This document shows, one piece after another, positions 50,016-57,998 of a stretch of 64,000 nt of DNA. The stretch lies in contig OX638335.1 in assembly GCA_951812785.1 (NCBI GenBank), positions 1,507,653 to 1,571,652 of the forward strand. The letters run 5' to 3'. A program made the position numbers and the translations under genes. Source of the stretch: an uncultured Gammaproteobacteria bacterium (GTDB taxonomy: Bacteria > Pseudomonadota > Gammaproteobacteria > UBA4575). The first letter of the stretch is position 1. Each line of letters begins with the position of its first letter. The notes under the pieces are model-generated. The model was not told where the DNA came from. It did not search any database and saw nothing but the letters and a program-made list of their open reading frames with translations.

Positions 50016-50603
50016 CTAACCTTTAGTTGGTAAAATTTCAGCAGCCGCTAAACGCTCATATTCTTTCATTATGCCACGCAAGAACTCAATCATTTCGTCT
50101 GAACCCCATTCACGCTCACCAGTGGCTTTATATATGAGCTTACCTGATGGGTTAATTAAGAAGGTTGTTGGCAAACCTGAAACCTGCCAGCTAGATAGAG
50201 ACATGTTCTTATCAATGAGAATATCAAAATCGACAGGCTTATCTTTTAGAAATTGTTTGACGGTGGCTAGTGCGGGCCCCACGTGAATGCCGACCACTTC
50301 CAGGCCGTTACCACTATTCAATTTATTATGAAGTACATTCAACGCTGGCATTTCTTTTACACACGGTGGACACCAGGTCGCCCAGAAATTTAGTATTACA
50401 AATTTTCCTTCATAGTCAGACAGACTGATATCTGTTCCATTAGCACTCATCAAGGTGAAATTCGATACTTTAGCACTAGGAATTTTATCCATCAATCCTC
50501 CTGCATTAGAAAAGGATATTGTCAACACCAAGGCAGCCACTAGCACTATTGATAAAATACTAGACTTGAAGAATTCACTGATTCTATTAACACTATGTTT
50601 CAT
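50016..50603 (-). CDS. TlpA-type thiol-disulfide protein
   Basis: 195 residues. An N-terminal hydrophobic segment (residues 14-33, ILSIVLVAALVLTISFSNA) exports or anchors the thioredoxin domain in the periplasm. The redox motif is WCPPC at residues 77-81 (FVILNFWATWCPPCVKEMPAL), and the cis-proline loop is SGLPTTFLINPSG. TlpA-like proteins reduce copper-binding or haem-binding cysteines, for example in SCO or cytochrome c maturation. Here a role in maturing the copper-dependent MtoX or its SCO/MauG partners is likely (inference). A broken paralogue lies directly upstream. Confidence 0.88.
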   Translation of the reverse strand: MKHSVNRISEFFKSSILSIVLVAALVLTISFSNAGGLMDKIPSAKVSNFTLMSANGTDISLSDYEGKFVILNFWATWCPPCVKEMPALNVLHNKLNSGNGLEVVGIHVGPALATVKQFLKDKPVDFDILIDKNMSLSSWQVSGLPTTFLINPSGKLIYKATGEREWGSDEMIEFLRGIMKEYERLAAAEILPTKG

Positions 50604-50706
50604 AATTACCGCTTTGTTAGATATATAAGCTAGTAGAGTCGAATTATTTAATTAAGTTCGTTATTCAGTGCTCAACTAACTGTTATGAGATAACCTTTTG
50701 TCAGGA

Positions 50707-51256
50707 TTATTTCTCAGACGCCTTGGTTTTTTCGTAATCTGTAAAAATTCTTGTTAAAAAATCTACCATTTGTGGCGAATTCCATAACCTTGAGCCTACC
50801 GCGCGATACGCAAAATTCCCTTCAGGTGTAAGCAAATATGATGTAGGCAGACTTGGTATACCCCAGTGACCCAGCCCCAGCTTCTAAATTTATATCCATT
50901 ACCACCGGATAACTGACTGGAGAAAGCGCTAGATGCTCGTTAACGCCAATAACGTCCGGACCTGCATGAATAGCAACCACTTCAAAAATCTTCTCATCTG
51001 CGAACTAATTACGAAGATCTTCTAATAGTGATAATTCAGTACGACAAATTGTGCATTTAGTCGTCCAGAAATTTACTAATACAAACTTACCTTGCAAGTC
51101 TTCTAAGTTAAGTTTGCCACCAGTAGAATGCGGCAAGGTAAAGTTCTTTGCATGCATGGTACGTGGCATGGCGTCTAATAATCTATCCGCATTTGCTATC
51201 GAACATGTCAATAGAAACACAACGCTAGCAATTAATTTTATTTTCATATTTCTCAT
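50707..51256 (-). pseudogene. Second TlpA-like protein, broken
   Basis: It starts MRNMKIKLIASVVFLLTCSIANA (signal peptide) and has a thioredoxin-like domain with CTIC (FVLVNFWTTKCTICRTELSLLEDL). A TAG at 51005-51007 ends the frame after LRN. The same frame continues FADEKIFEVVAIHAGPDV, then a frameshift near 50865 leads to WGIPSLPTSYLLTPEGNFAYRAVGS and the stop at 50707. The gene is a diverged tandem copy of the tlpA gene at 50016 and follows the MauG-like gene with stop and start touching (TAAATG). Both a substitution and an indel are present. Confidence 0.85.
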
Positions 51257-52600
51257 TTATTCTGTCTTAAATTCTGAGTCATGCGCCCAGTTTGGGTCTT
51301 GAGTGCGTATGTCACCAATAGGTGCTGCAAATCCATCAGCCACTAAGATTTCTATGTTATCGCCAGTCAGAGATAGCATAAAAGCGACTAGTTGATCTAT
51401 TTCTTGCTCGGTTAAATTCAGTGGTGATATTAGCGGACTTAACAGCTCATTTGGCACACCACCTTGATTATAAAATTCGACTACTTTACGCAAGTTAGTA
51501 AAAGCACCGTCATGCATATAAGGCGCGGTAAGTGCAACATTACGTAGTATCGGCGTTCTAAATTTCCAGCGGTCAAATGGGTTTTGCGTAATCGTATAGA
51601 GGCCCACATCGTTTTGCTTTGGTGATTGGCGCACCGAATCAATAATTTCTGTATCCACATTAACAAAAACACCTGGTGCTAACTGCACGCGTGTTTTTTC
51701 AGGTTGAATGCCCATAGAAACAGCGTACCCGTGACCAGTATTATGCAGCAGGTTATCTGTGAACAACGCATATTCTTCATTAATCAAATGACAGGCTGAA
51801 CATTTTCCTTTGCCGGTAAATAAGGCAAACCCAGCCTTCTCATCTTCGGTTAACGCGTCTTCTTGCTTTGCATAATACCATTGATCAAATCTAGAATTGG
51901 CAGAATTCAACGTTCTTTGGTAACTCGATAATGCCTCTCCCACCGTTTCCATGGTAAGACCTTTACCATCAAAGGCTGCTTCGAATAGTCCTTCGTATTC
52001 TTTAATACGCTTTATTTTATTAATGACATAACCGATAGATGGGTTGGCCATCTCATTTCTAGCCAACAGAGGCGACCACACCTGCTGCTCTAAACTATCT
52101 TCTCTGGCATCATGAAAAAATACGTTGTAGTAACCTACATTATAGATGGTTGGACTATTACGCTTAACACTGCGACCTTCAAAACCGAGCGCTGTGGCTA
52201 ATTCATTATTTGTAAATCCTTGTTCCGGAATATGACAAATTGCACAAGAGAATGTGTCATTCAAAGATAATCGGCGATCAAAGAAAAGACGGCGTCCGAG
52301 ACTGATTTTTTCTTCAGTCATAGTACTACCACCAGGTAGTTTCATTTTGGGTAAGCCTAACGGGATTTCATTAAAAAATTGGAGCAAATCAGCTTGTTTA
52401 CCCTTTCGTGCCGTGACGCTTAATGAATTTGTCACATATGATTCTTTATCATAGCCATGCTTTCGATCACCGGGACCAAAGACGGCTTCTTTATCAACGC
52501 CATCATCATCTGCTAATAGAATAGTTGAGGAGCTAATAAAAATACAGCAAAAAAATAAAAATAGAGACCAGGCATAAAGTTTAAGCATATTAATAATCAT
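51257..52600 (-). CDS. Di-haem cytochrome c peroxidase/MauG-family protein
   Basis: 447 residues with a signal peptide ending near residue 30 and two c-type haem sites: CAICH at 119-123 and CSACH at 267-271. The body matches the CcpA/MauG family (SLGRRLFFDRRLSLN, NSPTIYNVGYYNVFFHDAR, WKFRTPILRNVALTAPYMHDGAF). Either it removes H2O2 or it modifies a protein residue as MauG does. MauG-like genes next to mtoX are known, and since MtoX makes H2O2 both roles make sense. It lies 8 bases after the SCO gene. Confidence 0.9.
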   Translation of the reverse strand: MIINMLKLYAWSLFLFFCCIFISSSTILLADDDGVDKEAVFGPGDRKHGYDKESYVTNSLSVTARKGKQADLLQFFNEIPLGLPKMKLPGGSTMTEEKISLGRRLFFDRRLSLNDTFSCAICHIPEQGFTNNELATALGFEGRSVKRNSPTIYNVGYYNVFFHDAREDSLEQQVWSPLLARNEMANPSIGYVINKIKRIKEYEGLFEAAFDGKGLTMETVGEALSSYQRTLNSANSRFDQWYYAKQEDALTEDEKAGFALFTGKGKCSACHLINEEYALFTDNLLHNTGHGYAVSMGIQPEKTRVQLAPGVFVNVDTEIIDSVRQSPKQNDVGLYTITQNPFDRWKFRTPILRNVALTAPYMHDGAFTNLRKVVEFYNQGGVPNELLSPLISPLNLTEQEIDQLVAFMLSLTGDNIEILVADGFAAPIGDIRTQDPNWAHDSEFKTE

Positions 52601-52608
52601 TTTGAATG

Positions 52609-53334
52609 CTAATTATCCTGCTCTTCTAACAACAAAGTTTTAAAATCTGCAACCAGCGACTCATCGTGCAAAAAACTCGCGCTATATTGCGAACGTTTAA
52701 TACCATTCTTATCAATTAAAAATACTCGTAGAATATGTGCAAACTTATTAGTCGGGCTTCCATCTTCATCGTACTCTTGGTTCACATATTGGCCAAAGCT
52801 CTTTACGATAGGATCTAGTTCCTGTTGTGAAGCAGTCGTTAAAAATTGCCATTCCGGACCACCAAAATCTTTACTTCCTTGACCGTAAAACTTCATCACT
52901 TCAGGAGTGTCATATTTAGGATCAAAACTAAGGCTAATCAATCTTAGCTTGTCTGATAATTCGGGAATATCTTTTAATGCATCTTTTACTTTATAAAACA
53001 CTGCTGTGACTAATGGACACCCATTAAGATCTGAGCATTGAGTATATATAAAACTAAGCACAACGACTTTATCGCCATAGAAGTCTGATAAACGTTTTGT
53101 CTCACCTTGATCAGTAAGTACATTACCGTCTGCTGCTTTTCCAAATGGAGGCAATTCATAGGTTCCTGGTTCGGGCAGCTCAAATTGCATGTCACCCCAG
53201 CCTGGCGCATGCACAAGCACTTGGTCTTCATGACTGGAAAGCTTAGCCGTATGCTCCGCTTCGTTATCAGTTTTATCGCATCCATATAGCGATAATATCA
53301 ATAGTGAAAAACAAATTAGAAATACGTTTTTCAT
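52609..53334 (-). CDS. SCO1/SenC-type copper chaperone, lipoprotein
   Basis: 241 residues. A lipobox (LSLYGC, Cys19) suggests a membrane-anchored lipoprotein. The copper site is an unusual spaced CSDLNGCP with cysteines at 100 and 106 (most SCO proteins have CxxxC) and His200 in KFAHILRVFLID. SCO proteins deliver copper or reduce thiols at copper sites. Known mtoX loci carry an SCO gene next to mtoX, and MtoX needs copper, so this is the likely chaperone. The terminator/attenuator at 53363-53390 separates it from mtoX. Confidence 0.9.
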   Translation of the reverse strand: MKNVFLICFSLLILSLYGCDKTDNEAEHTAKLSSHEDQVLVHAPGWGDMQFELPEPGTYELPPFGKAADGNVLTDQGETKRLSDFYGDKVVVLSFIYTQCSDLNGCPLVTAVFYKVKDALKDIPELSDKLRLISLSFDPKYDTPEVMKFYGQGSKDFGGPEWQFLTTASQQELDPIVKSFGQYVNQEYDEDGSPTNKFAHILRVFLIDKNGIKRSQYSASFLHDESLVADFKTLLLEEQDN

Positions 53335-53362
53335 GTTTCCTTTTTTAATCCTCTATATAAAT

Positions 53363-53390
53363 AAAAGGCCGCCCACAAAGGCGGCCTTTT
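53363..53390 (-). terminator. Strong terminator or attenuator between mtoX and the SCO gene
   Basis: AAAAGGCCGCC pairs perfectly with GGCGGCCTTTT around a six-base loop, with TTTTATTTATA following on the minus strand. Transcripts from mtoX should mostly end here, and the SCO-MauG-TlpA genes would be reached by read-through or their own promoter. Confidence 0.88.
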
Positions 53391-53442
53391 ACATTACTGC
53401 TGTGACGTCTATTCGCTAAACGTCAGCCTAACCTTGATCCAA

Positions 53443-54822
53443 TTACTGCTCTACTTGAGACAGCATTGTATCTGAAGAGTTCGGCGCTTGAGAGTAAAGC
53501 GAGTAAGCACCAAATCTCATTTGGTGTGCACGACCTAGCTTCAATTGATAGAAGTCGATAGTGAACTGATGGTCTAGTTTCTTACCATTCCAGTGGTATA
53601 ACTTGAACCATTGCTCATCATCTTTACCTGTCTTATCCCAGCTACCTAACAATGAAGTAGTAAAGTAAGCACGCTTACCATCCCAACTTTGAGAGATCAT
53701 ATTTACCTGTGAACCAATTTCATGCTCATAAGTTTGCTTAGGATTGTGTGGATCGCTAATGTCGAAGTAACGCGTCTTTCCATCCATGAATGTTTGAACC
53801 CAAAGGCCCTGGTCATCCGCAGTGATAGAGATATCTACAGGAAGAGGTACTTTTGAAGGATCGCCGATATCAGCGACTTCATCTGCTTGCCACTCACCAT
53901 CTTTATCTTCATAAATCAACCAGATTTTTGAAGTCAACGCAGTGGTAGTGAAACAGTAGTTGTTAGTACCTGACCATGCACAACGAATTTCTAAAGGTGC
54001 ACCAGGAACGTCGAATACTTTCTTAGGTTTACGCGTGTGCAAGTCCCAAACAACCATAGTGTTACCAAAACGCTTCATTGCCTCTGGGTCAGACAACATT
54101 TGACCGAAGTCCATCATGTAGTTTGACCAACCAGTAAATGAAGAAGTTAACATTACATTGCGTCGTGGAAGTACACGAACGTCATATCCATAACCATCAG
54201 CGAAGTTACCCGTCTTGTCAGCGCCACGAAGGTCATCATCAGTTGGGAACCAGTGCGCAGCAACAAATTCGCCTTCACTTGTGTACTCTGCCATACCAGT
54301 ACGACCACCGTGGTCTACATTGTTAGACAGGGCAGATACCATGATACGGCCAGGCAATGCGTAGAAGGTATGAGGTCCAACCATGCCGCCAGTCTTATCT
54401 ACAAAGTTAGTGATCACTTTGTGAAGGCTTGGCTCACGTGGGTTTGAATGAACATCAAAGATAAAAATTTTATTACTATCTAAACCACCAGCCCATAAGA
54501 AGCGACGGTCGTCAGATAAACCAGAATGGTGAGCTTCGTTACGGCCACCAACAGAAACGATATGAACGACTTCGCCATAATCGTCAGCATCAGGATTTAC
54601 AGAAATAGTCACAAGCTTATCTTGCTCGTCGCCCATTCCTTCAACACCCAAAGTCCATACGTATACAAAGTCTTCCTGGCCAACGATCTTAGCCATGTAA
54701 GGTGACATGCATGTCTCGTCAGCTTGAACGGCTGTTGGCACTCCACCTACTAATGCCACTGCACCGATTAATGCTGAAGCGACTGCGCCTCTTGCCCATT
54801 TAAATGGAAGCATTTCTTTCAT
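53443..54822 (-). CDS. mtoX: Methanethiol oxidase (SBP56 family), periplasmic
   Basis: 459 residues. An N-terminal signal peptide (GAVASALIGAVALVGGVPTAVQA, cleavage near 34) sends it to the periplasm. The selenium-binding-protein-56 fold is clear: EAHHSGLSDDRRFLWAGGLDSNKIFIFD, GPHTFYALPGRIMVSALSN, GYGYDVRVLPRRNVMLTSSFTGWSNY, and HNPKQTYEHEIGSQVNMISQSWDGKRAYFTTSLL. Bacterial SBP56 is a copper-dependent enzyme converting methanethiol and O2 to formaldehyde, H2S and H2O2. A GGAG ribosome site lies 8 bases before the ATG. The SCO and MauG neighbours match known mtoX loci. Confidence 0.94.
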   Translation of the reverse strand: MKEMLPFKWARGAVASALIGAVALVGGVPTAVQADETCMSPYMAKIVGQEDFVYVWTLGVEGMGDEQDKLVTISVNPDADDYGEVVHIVSVGGRNEAHHSGLSDDRRFLWAGGLDSNKIFIFDVHSNPREPSLHKVITNFVDKTGGMVGPHTFYALPGRIMVSALSNNVDHGGRTGMAEYTSEGEFVAAHWFPTDDDLRGADKTGNFADGYGYDVRVLPRRNVMLTSSFTGWSNYMMDFGQMLSDPEAMKRFGNTMVVWDLHTRKPKKVFDVPGAPLEIRCAWSGTNNYCFTTTALTSKIWLIYEDKDGEWQADEVADIGDPSKVPLPVDISITADDQGLWVQTFMDGKTRYFDISDPHNPKQTYEHEIGSQVNMISQSWDGKRAYFTTSLLGSWDKTGKDDEQWFKLYHWNGKKLDHQFTIDFYQLKLGRAHQMRFGAYSLYSQAPNSSDTMLSQVEQ

Positions 54823-55180
54823 TGTTTAAACTCCATAAATTTAACTAAAAGTAGACCTAATCTCGAATCAAGATACATACATGGTAACGGCTTAGATCCA
54901 CATAAACACACACCCACGGATGGGTTAACCAAAATCAAGTTCGATGTGCGACATTATGCCGCATCTATACTTACTATCAAGTTCTAATAAGATACTAGCT
55001 ATCTTAATATCAATTGTACGATAAAATACTAAATTACCTCAATTTATGGGGATACTCATCAAGATCGCTTAGTATTTATACATTATTGCCACTTTGACGC
55101 CGATTGTTGATGGTAAATAACGAAACTGATAAGAGAATATTGCGGTCCCAAATAACATTAACAATTCCTAAGGTATGGAA
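54823..55180. promoter_or_regulatory. Divergent intergenic region between mtoX and the second SCO gene
   Basis: 358 bases without a gene. An inverted repeat AAGATA-N5-TATCTT lies at 54989-55005. A GG-N10-GC pair on the minus strand near 55088-55105 (CGGCGTCAAAGTGGCA) is a poor sigma-54 candidate. The promoters of both genes should be here, but none can be named securely. Confidence 0.45.
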
Positions 55181-55747
55181 ATGCTCAAAACCACTCAAAT
55201 AATGGCTCGACTGATACTTATCTCCATCATGTGCATGACCAATATTTTACATGCCCATCCTTCAAAATTAGGTGGCGATTTTGAGCTAATCACCCACAAA
55301 GGTGAAACATTCAAATTGAGTGATATCGAAGGAAAAGTCGGTATTATTTTTTTTGGGTTTACTCATTGTCCTGATGTATGCCCTAACACCTTATTGGAGA
55401 CCCAGCGTTTAATTGTCGCGCTTGAGGATCAATCTGAGCACATGCAGGTACTCTTTATTAGCGTAGATCCAAAAAGAGATACTCCAGAAAAATTAGATAG
55501 TTATGTAACTTACTTTAATAAAAATATCATGGGCTTAACTGGCTCTGAAGATGACATTGCTAAGGTACTCAAACAATTTAACGCCAGCGTTAAATTCAGC
55601 GGTGACACGAATTCAGATATTTATAACGTAGAACACACTGCCAATATGTTTCTTATCGACAAACAAGGCGATATTGGCAGCATCATTCTTCCACGCACAC
55701 CTTTTGCCGTATTAGAACAACAGGTACGCAAACTGATCACTCAGTAA
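55181..55747 (+). CDS. SCO1/SenC-type protein, second copy
   Basis: About 188 residues from the ATG at 55181; an ATG two codons earlier has its ribosome site (AAGG) too close. A signal sequence (ARLILISIMCMTNILHA) precedes the SCO domain with the classic HCPDVCP motif (cysteines 65 and 69 counting from the first Met), VLFISVDPKRDTPE and the third copper ligand in VEHTANMFLID (His154). It is a periplasmic copper chaperone or thiol reductase. It is divergent from mtoX and differs clearly from the lipoprotein SCO at 52609, so the locus has two SCO types. Its stop is one base from the stop of the convergent pterin dehydratase gene. Confidence 0.88.
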   Translation: MLKTTQIMARLILISIMCMTNILHAHPSKLGGDFELITHKGETFKLSDIEGKVGIIFFGFTHCPDVCPNTLLETQRLIVALEDQSEHMQVLFISVDPKRDTPEKLDSYVTYFNKNIMGLTGSEDDIAKVLKQFNASVKFSGDTNSDIYNVEHTANMFLIDKQGDIGSIILPRTPFAVLEQQVRKLITQ

Positions 55748-55748
55748 T

Positions 55749-56135
55749 TTAGTCATATTTTATATAGGCAAAGCGTTGATCATCAGGCACGCCATCCAAG
55801 TCTGGCTCATTCTTACCTGGATTCCATTGAATTACTTCTTCAATTTTCTTAGCTAACGCGAAATCTTTATTGGTAATGCCTTTCGCTGCATGATTCATCA
55901 ATTTAACCACCACAAACGCATAAGAAACCGTCAAATCAGGATGATGCCAAGCAGCTTCGGCCAAATGTCCCACAGTATTCACCACCATCAAGGTCCCTTT
56001 CCAACTATTCGTCTTATATTTACGTCGAATCCAACCGTTTTCGTAATACCAGTTGGGTAGTTCATCAGCCAGACGCAGCTCGATTTGCTCATCGGTATAA
56101 GTCTGTTCTGATTGGATATCCCGCCATTTCGCCAT
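55749..56135 (-). CDS. Pterin-4a-carbinolamine dehydratase-like protein
   Basis: About 128 residues from the ATG at 56135 (MAKWRDIQSEQTY), chosen because AAAGGAGGC lies just before it; an upstream ATG would add 16 residues. The PCD/DCoH signature is present: GHLAEAAWHHPDLTVSYAFVVVKLMNHAAKGITNKDFALAKKIE, with the catalytic HHP and the later His and Asp. The enzyme dehydrates 4a-hydroxy-tetrahydropterins. In methylotrophs related proteins accompany H4MPT genes and may help pterin turnover or synthesis. It is divergent from the formate dehydrogenase operon. Confidence 0.85.
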   Translation of the reverse strand: MAKWRDIQSEQTYTDEQIELRLADELPNWYYENGWIRRKYKTNSWKGTLMVVNTVGHLAEAAWHHPDLTVSYAFVVVKLMNHAAKGITNKDFALAKKIEEVIQWNPGKNEPDLDGVPDDQRFAYIKYD

Positions 56136-56289
56136 CAGTGAGCCTCCTTTTTCTAAATCGTACGAGTTATGCTCGCCACGCAAGCCATGAAATTAATCAA
56201 AACGATGGTATACGCATTCCATTAGAAATCACGTAAAATAACGCGCTCGCACCACCACAAATAAAATTACTTAGAAATTCAGGCATATC

Positions 56290-57966
56290 ATGGACAAAGC
56301 TGTTACGCGCAAACGGAATAAAATGCGGGGTGAGAAACGTGGAAGAAACGTTAACCCCCTAGCTTTACAACAAGTTCGCGAATTATTGGGTGACATGCCC
56401 ATCCGACGCGATCTGCTTATAGAATACCTACATCTAATTCAAGATCAATATAACCATATTTCAGCAGATCACATGACCGCACTAGCAAGCATTATGAAAC
56501 TTGCTACGACCGAAGTGTATGAAGTGGCTTCATTCTATCATCACTTTGATTTAGTCAAGGAAGGCCATCATGCGCCGCCAGAACTAACCATCAGAGTGTG
56601 CTACTCAGTTAGTTGTGAAATGAATGATGCAAACAAAATCATTAAGGCGCTTGAAGGAAAGTATAATGGTGCAATACGTGTTCAACCTGTCCCCTGTGTC
56701 GGTCGCTGCGAACAGGCACCGGTTGCGGTTGTTGGTACTAACGCAATTCCTCATGCCGATGTTGATAAAATCATAGCTGCAGTAGATAACAATGAAAAAG
56801 ATGCTATCACTCCAGACTGCATTAATATCGAAGACTACAAAAAAGATGGTGGTTACCAAACTTTAGCCAAACTAATTAGTGGTTCCCTTTCAAAAGAAGA
56901 TGTTATTACTACTTTAGAAGATTCAAACTTGCGTGGCTTAGGTGGTGCAGGATTCCCTGCCGGTAGAAAGTGGAGAATTGTTGGTGGCCAGCCCGCACCA
57001 AGAATTATGGCGGTGAATATTGACGAAGGTGAGCCTGGCACTTTCAAGGATCGTTACTATTTAGAAAAAGATCCACACAGATTTCTAGAAGGCATGTTAA
57101 TTGCCGCACATGTTGTGGGTACCAATGCTATTTATATTTACTTACGTGATGAATATGCTGGCGTACGTAAAGCGTTAACCATTGAGCTAGAAAAACTAAA
57201 AGCCAACCCCCCGCATGAACTACCACACATTGAATTAAGACGTGGTGCTGGCGCATATATATGTGGTGAAGAATCGGCAATGATCGAATCCATTGAAGGC
57301 AAACGCGGCATGCCTCGTCTACGCCCTCCATTTGTTGCACAAGTCGGTGTATTTGGACGCCCTACGCTTGAGCACAACATGGAAACTTTATATTGGGTCA
57401 GAGATTTAATTGAACGTGGTGCTGAATGGTTCACTGCTAATGGTAGAAACGGTCGCAAAGGCTTACGTTCTTTCTCAGTCAGTGGACGCGTGAAAAAACC
57501 TAGTGTGCATTTAGCCCCAGCTGGTATCACAGTTAAAGAATTAATTGATGAATATTGTGACGGCATGTTAGACGGCCATGAATTTTATGGGTATTTCCCT
57601 GGGGGTGCTTCTGGCGGAATACTTCCTGCCAGTATGGGTGATATTCCAATGGACTTTGACACACTCAATGAATACGGATGTTTCATTGGCTCAGCGGCAG
57701 TGATGATTTTCTCCGATCAGGATCGTGCAAAAGATCTAGCTCATAACGCAATGAAGTTTTTCTCGCATGAGTCCTGTGGCAAATGCACACCATGCCGCGT
57801 TGGCACCTCTAAAGCGGTTATGTTAATGGACAAAGGTGATTGGAACCAACCATTAATGAAAGAACTTTCTCAAACAATGAACGACGCTTCAATTTGTGGT
57901 TTAGGCCAAGCAGCCTCAAACCCAATGCAGTGCGTAATCAATTATTTTCCAGAAGAATTGAAGTGA
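56290..57966 (+). CDS. NAD-dependent formate dehydrogenase beta subunit (NuoE-NuoF fusion)
   Basis: 558 residues. Residues 20-185 are NuoE-like with a [2Fe-2S] cluster (CYSVSCEMN, later PVPCVGRCEQAP). The rest is NuoF-like: LRGLGGAGFPAGRKW, NIDEGEPGTFKDRYYLEKDPH for NAD/FMN binding, YICGEESAMIESIEGKRG, and ESCGKCTPCRVGT for the [4Fe-4S] cluster. The fused arrangement is that of Fdh1B of Methylorubrum extorquens. It takes electrons from the alpha subunit and reduces NAD+. The fdhA gene follows after 32 bases. Confidence 0.92.
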   Translation: MDKAVTRKRNKMRGEKRGRNVNPLALQQVRELLGDMPIRRDLLIEYLHLIQDQYNHISADHMTALASIMKLATTEVYEVASFYHHFDLVKEGHHAPPELTIRVCYSVSCEMNDANKIIKALEGKYNGAIRVQPVPCVGRCEQAPVAVVGTNAIPHADVDKIIAAVDNNEKDAITPDCINIEDYKKDGGYQTLAKLISGSLSKEDVITTLEDSNLRGLGGAGFPAGRKWRIVGGQPAPRIMAVNIDEGEPGTFKDRYYLEKDPHRFLEGMLIAAHVVGTNAIYIYLRDEYAGVRKALTIELEKLKANPPHELPHIELRRGAGAYICGEESAMIESIEGKRGMPRLRPPFVAQVGVFGRPTLEHNMETLYWVRDLIERGAEWFTANGRNGRKGLRSFSVSGRVKKPSVHLAPAGITVKELIDEYCDGMLDGHEFYGYFPGGASGGILPASMGDIPMDFDTLNEYGCFIGSAAVMIFSDQDRAKDLAHNAMKFFSHESCGKCTPCRVGTSKAVMLMDKGDWNQPLMKELSQTMNDASICGLGQAASNPMQCVINYFPEELK

Positions 57967-57998
57967 AGAACTCAAATAAGGAAATGGAGTAACAACAA

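Noticed and set aside
55088-55105. Sigma-54 promoter for mtoX
   Set aside because: Spacing fits, but both boxes are poor (CGGCG and TGGCA) and it lies about 270 bases from the start. Not supported.
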